NCBI GenBank assembly: GCA_038247555.1
Contig: JBBRUT010000008.1
Span: 1-53,849 of the forward strand
Source: JAHBXL01 sp038247555
Lineage (GTDB): Bacteria > Planctomycetota > Phycisphaerae > Phycisphaerales > UBA1924
Direction: 5' to 3'
DNA length: 53,849 bases
Of this stretch, positions 50,443 through 53,849 are shown one piece after another; within the stretch, counting starts at the first letter, position 1, and each line of letters starts with the position of its first letter. A program made the translations under genes and the position numbers. The notes beneath the pieces were generated by a model. That model searched no databases. It was not told where the DNA came from and saw nothing but the letters and a program-made list of their open reading frames with translations.

Positions 50443-53400
50443 ATGGACCCGATCCGTTGGTCAATCAAGAAGCCCGTCAGTGTCGCCGTCGGCGTGATCC
50501 TCGTGGTCATGTTCGGACTGATCGGTCTTGGCACAATCCCCATCCAGCTCACGCCCACCGTCGACCGCCCGGTGATCCAGATCACGACCAACTGGCCGGG
50601 CCGAAGCCCTCAGGAGATCGTCGACAACATCACCCGTGAGCAGGAGAAACGCCTCAAGAATGTTTCCAACCTCAAGCGGATGGTCTCCAACTCAAGCGAA
50701 GGCCAGTCGGCCATCACGCTGGAGTTCTACCTCGGCGCGGACATCGCGAGAGCCTTGCAGGAAGTGTCCGACTCGCTTCGTCAGGTTCCCGCGTATCCGG
50801 CGGAGGTAGATGAACCGACCATCAAGGCTGCCGACGGCGCGAGCGAGAACGCGATTGCGTGGATCATCGTGGACCTTGACCCCACGGTTCGCGACCGCTT
50901 CCCCGACTATGACATTACCACGCTGTACGATGCGCTCGACAAGGAGGTCAAGCCTTTCCTGGAGCGGATCGACGGTGTCGCCGAAGTGAACATCTTCGGC
51001 GGCCGCGAACGGGAAGTCCGGGTGCTTGTCGATCCCGCCAAGCTCGCGCAGCGCAGCCTGACCTTCAACGAGATTATTTCCTCTCTGCAGGCCGAGAACC
51101 GCAACGTCTCGGCAGGCTCAATCGCTGAGAGCAAGCGTGACTACCGCGTCCGGGTGCTCGGGCAGTTTGTCACCGAGCAGGATGTGCTCGACACGATCAT
51201 CGCCTATCGCGCCGCCGCGGACGGCACCGGCACCAATCTCAAGCCGGTGTATGTCCGAGATGTCGCCGAGGTCGAGTTCGGGTATCAGAAGCAGCGAGGA
51301 TTTGTCCGGTCGCTCGGCCAGCCCTGCATCGCCGTCAATGCCGTCCGGCAGGCCAACGCGAACGTTGTTCAGGTGATGACAGACCTCCGCGCACGTCTCG
51401 ATGAAGTGCGTGCAGAGATCCTCCCCAAACTCGCGCCCGAGGTCGGGCCCCACCTCCGGATTAGGCAGGTCTACGACGAGACCACGTACATCGATTCGGC
51501 GATCAGCCTCGTCACCGGCAATCTGTGGTTCGGCAGTCTGCTCGCAACAGGTGTTCTGCTGCTGTTCCTTCGCAGCTTCACCGCCACGGGCGTCATCGCG
51601 ATCGCCATCCCGATCTCGGTCATCGGCACGTTTCTGGGTATGGTGGCACTGGGCAGGACGCTGAACGTCATCTCGCTCGCGGGGCTGGCATTCGCCACCG
51701 GCATGGTCGTTGACAACGCGGTCGTGGTGCTGGAGAACATCGTTCGCCGCGTTCGCGCCGGCGAAGCGCCGCGAGAGGCGGCATATTGGGGCACGAAGGA
51801 AGTCTGGGTCGCCGTGCTCGCATCCACGCTCACCACCGTCGCCGTCTTCATCCCCGTGCTGACGATCCAGGAAGAAGCGGGGCAGCTGTTCCGCGATATC
51901 TCGCTCGCGATCGCGACGGCCGTGCTCCTCTCGATGGTGATCTCCATCACCGTTGTGCCCTCCGCCAGCGCAAGGCTTCTCTCGGCTCATATCGAGGAAT
52001 CCAGGCGCTCGCGATTCCGCAGGGTGTTTGATTCCCTCTTCGGAATTGCCCCGTTGCTGCAGCGACTGGTCGAGAAGCTCGGGGACGGCCTGCTCTGGCT
52101 CATGACCGGCTGGCGCGGCTGGACGCTCCGCCCCGCAATGATCACCATCATGGCCGTCCTGAGCTTGTGGGGAAGCATCGCGCTCATGCCCCCACTCGAC
52201 TATCTCCCCACCGGCAATCGCAACCTGGTCTTTGGCGGCCTGCTCATCCCTCCCGGATATTCCGTCGAGCAGCAGCAGTCGATCGCCACGCGCATCGAGG
52301 AGCAGATTCGTCCGTACATCGAGGTCGATCCCTCCGATTCCGCCGCCGTCGCAGCCCTCCCGCCCATCTTCCGGTTCGAGGCGCCCACCGCTCCGTTTGA
52401 CCCGGTGGCCATCAACAACTTCTTCATCGCGGGGTTCAATGGTGGAATGTTCTGCGGCGCGACCTCCTCCGATGAGCAGATCGTCATCCCCGTCGGCGCA
52501 GTGCTGACAAACGCCATGAACACCATCCCCGACGCCTTCGGCGGGGCCCGCCAGTCGTCGATCTTCGGTCGCGGCGTCGGCGGCGGAAACTCCGTCGATG
52601 TCGAGATCTCCGGCCCCGACCTGTCACGTGTAGTCGCCGCGGCCCAGTTCATCTTCATGAAGGGCGGCGCTCAGCCAGAGCAGGGCGGTTACACCTTCCG
52701 CAATGTCCAGCCCGAACCGGCCAACTTCACCCTCGGCCAGCCCGAGATTAACGTTGTGCTCACGCAGCAGGGACGCGAGCTGGGCCTGACCGTTCGCGAT
52801 GTCGGAGTCGCTGTCCGAGGGCTCTTCGACGGAGCATTCGTCGACGACTTTATTCTCGGCGGCGACACCGTGGACATGGTCGTGCTCCCCAGCGGCGGAC
52901 GCCTCGAATACAAGGAGCAGATCTCCAGTATCCCGGTGACAACTCCCTCCGGACGCATTGTTCCGCTGGATTCGGTCGTCGAACTCCGGCAGCGAGAAGC
53001 CCCGCAGGCGATCCAGCGCGCCGAGGAACTCGCCGCCGTGACGATTCGAATCACGCCCCCTGTGGGGGTCACCGTCGATGAAGTGATGACGCGAGTCCGG
53101 GAAGGATTCCTCGCCGAAGCGACACAGTCCGGCCTTATTGATTCCTCCATGCGAGTCCGCCTCGAAGGCACGGCCGCGAGCCTCGATGAAGTACGAGGCG
53201 CGCTCTTTGGCAAGACGAATGTCGGCCAGCCGCTGGCGGGCTGGCAGCGCGGCCTGATCGCCTTCTCCGGTGTCTTGGTCGTGGTCGGCGTGCTCGGCGC
53301 ACTCTTCGCCTTTGCGCGCGGAGCGGGCATCATCAGCAACAAGGGCCGCGCACGCCGCGCCGGCGTGTTCTACGGAGCGGTCGGCATCCTGCTCCTTGGC

Positions 53401-53849
53401 TTGGTTGTCGGCGGCCTCCTCGCCGGGGTCTCGTGGCAGCCCCAGCTCCTGACCGCGAGATTCATATGGGCCCTGCTTGTTACCTATCTCCTGATGTGCG
53501 CAGTCTTCGAGAGCTTTGTCTACCCGCTTGTCATCATGTTCAGCGTGCCGCTGGCGGTGGTCGGTGGCTTCGCCGGCCTCAGCATCGTGCACGCGGCAAC
53601 ACTCGCTGATCCGACCATCGCCCCGCAGCAACTCGATGTCCTCACCATGCTCGGCTTCGTCATCCTCATCGGCACGGTGGTCAACAGCGCCATCCTCATC
53701 GTCGAACAGTCGCTCAACTTCGAGAACCCGGAGCGCTTCGGCTCCTCCGGCAAGCGGCTCCCGATCCTCGAGGCCATCCGCGCCTCCGTGGTCTCGCGAT
53801 TCCGGCCCATCTTCATGACGACCGCCACCACGCTTGGCGGCATGCTCCC
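50443..53849 (+). CDS. RND efflux transporter, AcrB/HAE1 type (3' end outside window)
   Basis: About 1135 residues are visible and the frame runs off the right edge. MDPIRWSIKKPVSVAVGVIL is the first helix; the porter domain has DRPVIQITTNWPGRSPQEIV and ENRNVSAGSIAE; helices 2-6 include FATGMVVDNAVVVLENIVRR, where AcrB has a DD pair but here the second is Asn, as in many HAE1 relatives. The C-terminal half ends in VVNSAILIVEQSL. Two extra hydrophobic helices precede the helix that matches AcrB TM8. Substrate unknown; the adaptor gene is upstream. Confidence 0.93.
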   Translation, partial: MDPIRWSIKKPVSVAVGVILVVMFGLIGLGTIPIQLTPTVDRPVIQITTNWPGRSPQEIVDNITREQEKRLKNVSNLKRMVSNSSEGQSAITLEFYLGADIARALQEVSDSLRQVPAYPAEVDEPTIKAADGASENAIAWIIVDLDPTVRDRFPDYDITTLYDALDKEVKPFLERIDGVAEVNIFGGREREVRVLVDPAKLAQRSLTFNEIISSLQAENRNVSAGSIAESKRDYRVRVLGQFVTEQDVLDTIIAYRAAADGTGTNLKPVYVRDVAEVEFGYQKQRGFVRSLGQPCIAVNAVRQANANVVQVMTDLRARLDEVRAEILPKLAPEVGPHLRIRQVYDETTYIDSAISLVTGNLWFGSLLATGVLLLFLRSFTATGVIAIAIPISVIGTFLGMVALGRTLNVISLAGLAFATGMVVDNAVVVLENIVRRVRAGEAPREAAYWGTKEVWVAVLASTLTTVAVFIPVLTIQEEAGQLFRDISLAIATAVLLSMVISITVVPSASARLLSAHIEESRRSRFRRVFDSLFGIAPLLQRLVEKLGDGLLWLMTGWRGWTLRPAMITIMAVLSLWGSIALMPPLDYLPTGNRNLVFGGLLIPPGYSVEQQQSIATRIEEQIRPYIEVDPSDSAAVAALPPIFRFEAPTAPFDPVAINNFFIAGFNGGMFCGATSSDEQIVIPVGAVLTNAMNTIPDAFGGARQSSIFGRGVGGGNSVDVEISGPDLSRVVAAAQFIFMKGGAQPEQGGYTFRNVQPEPANFTLGQPEINVVLTQQGRELGLTVRDVGVAVRGLFDGAFVDDFILGGDTVDMVVLPSGGRLEYKEQISSIPVTTPSGRIVPLDSVVELRQREAPQAIQRAEELAAVTIRITPPVGVTVDEVMTRVREGFLAEATQSGLIDSSMRVRLEGTAASLDEVRGALFGKTNVGQPLAGWQRGLIAFSGVLVVVGVLGALFAFARGAGIISNKGRARRAGVFYGAVGILLLGLVVGGLLAGVSWQPQLLTARFIWALLVTYLLMCAVFESFVYPLVIMFSVPLAVVGGFAGLSIVHAATLADPTIAPQQLDVLTMLGFVILIGTVVNSAILIVEQSLNFENPERFGSSGKRLPILEAIRASVVSRFRPIFMTTATTLGGML

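Noticed and set aside
1..53849. CRISPR arrays, insertion sequences, toxin-antitoxin or defence islands
   Set aside because: Looked for regularly spaced repeats, transposase or nuclease motifs and small paired genes; none was found.

Overview
The window (53.8 kb, high GC) looks like chromosomal core DNA of a planctomycete, most likely class Phycisphaerae. The grounds are secreted proteins ending in a short PEP-CTERM-type tail (Pro-x-Pro-Gly, hydrophobic stretch, Arg cluster), a secreted protein ending in a Cys-rich dockerin-like repeat pair, several small zinc-ribbon membrane proteins, and a gene order that is neither proteobacterial nor firmicute. This placement is inference; no rRNA gene is present. 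I see no phage, transposase, integrase or CRISPR array.

Layout. 1-5.7 kb: the end of a ROK-family kinase, a PEP-CTERM protein, a DPM1-like glycosyltransferase overlapping a TMTC-like membrane/TPR protein, and a second PEP-CTERM protein. 6.4-10.7 kb (minus strand): a lipoprotein and a zinc-ribbon membrane protein that both look frameshifted, thrS, and a small zinc-ribbon protein preceded by a structured, terminator-bearing leader. 11-14.2 kb: nrdR, a DUF4375 protein, and a 3-oxoacid CoA-transferase whose two subunit genes are separated by a small membrane-protein gene. 14.2-17.9 kb (minus): scpA in an operon with zinc-ribbon membrane proteins. 17.9-19.6 kb: kdsD-kdsC, implying Kdo and so LPS. 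19.6-22.6 kb (minus): DinB-like protein, nadB, small exported protein. 22.6-25.8 kb: thioesterase, STAS protein, purN, a TPR/HExxH/PDZ protein. 25.8-29.2 kb: dnaX with a clear programmed -1 frameshift signal, ybaB, and two ExbD genes. 29.2-35.1 kb: CPBP protease, a glycosyltransferase, dipeptidase, aminotransferase, PhoX. 35.2-38.6 kb: rpsO-pnp with paired hairpins between them, then a cold-shock gene. 38.6-43.8 kb: S41 protease, tsaD and a GGQ release-factor-like gene in an overlapping operon, divergent hflX, and tRNA-Thr(CGU). 43.8-47.3 kb: sulfotransferase, dockerin-type and PEP-CTERM secreted proteins. 47.5 kb to the end: a flavoprotein and an RND efflux adaptor/pump pair, the pump running off the right edge.

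The points most worth following up are the dnaX recoding site (A7 run, upstream GGGAG, and a DnaX that has lost its zinc cysteines), the coupled DPM1-like/TMTC-like pair as a possible bacterial protein O-glycosylation module, the structured leader upstream of the thrS operon, the GGQ protein with an unfamiliar C-terminal extension, and an RND pump with two extra membrane helices. No wholly new multi-gene system is evident; most of the window is housekeeping DNA with lineage-specific twists.
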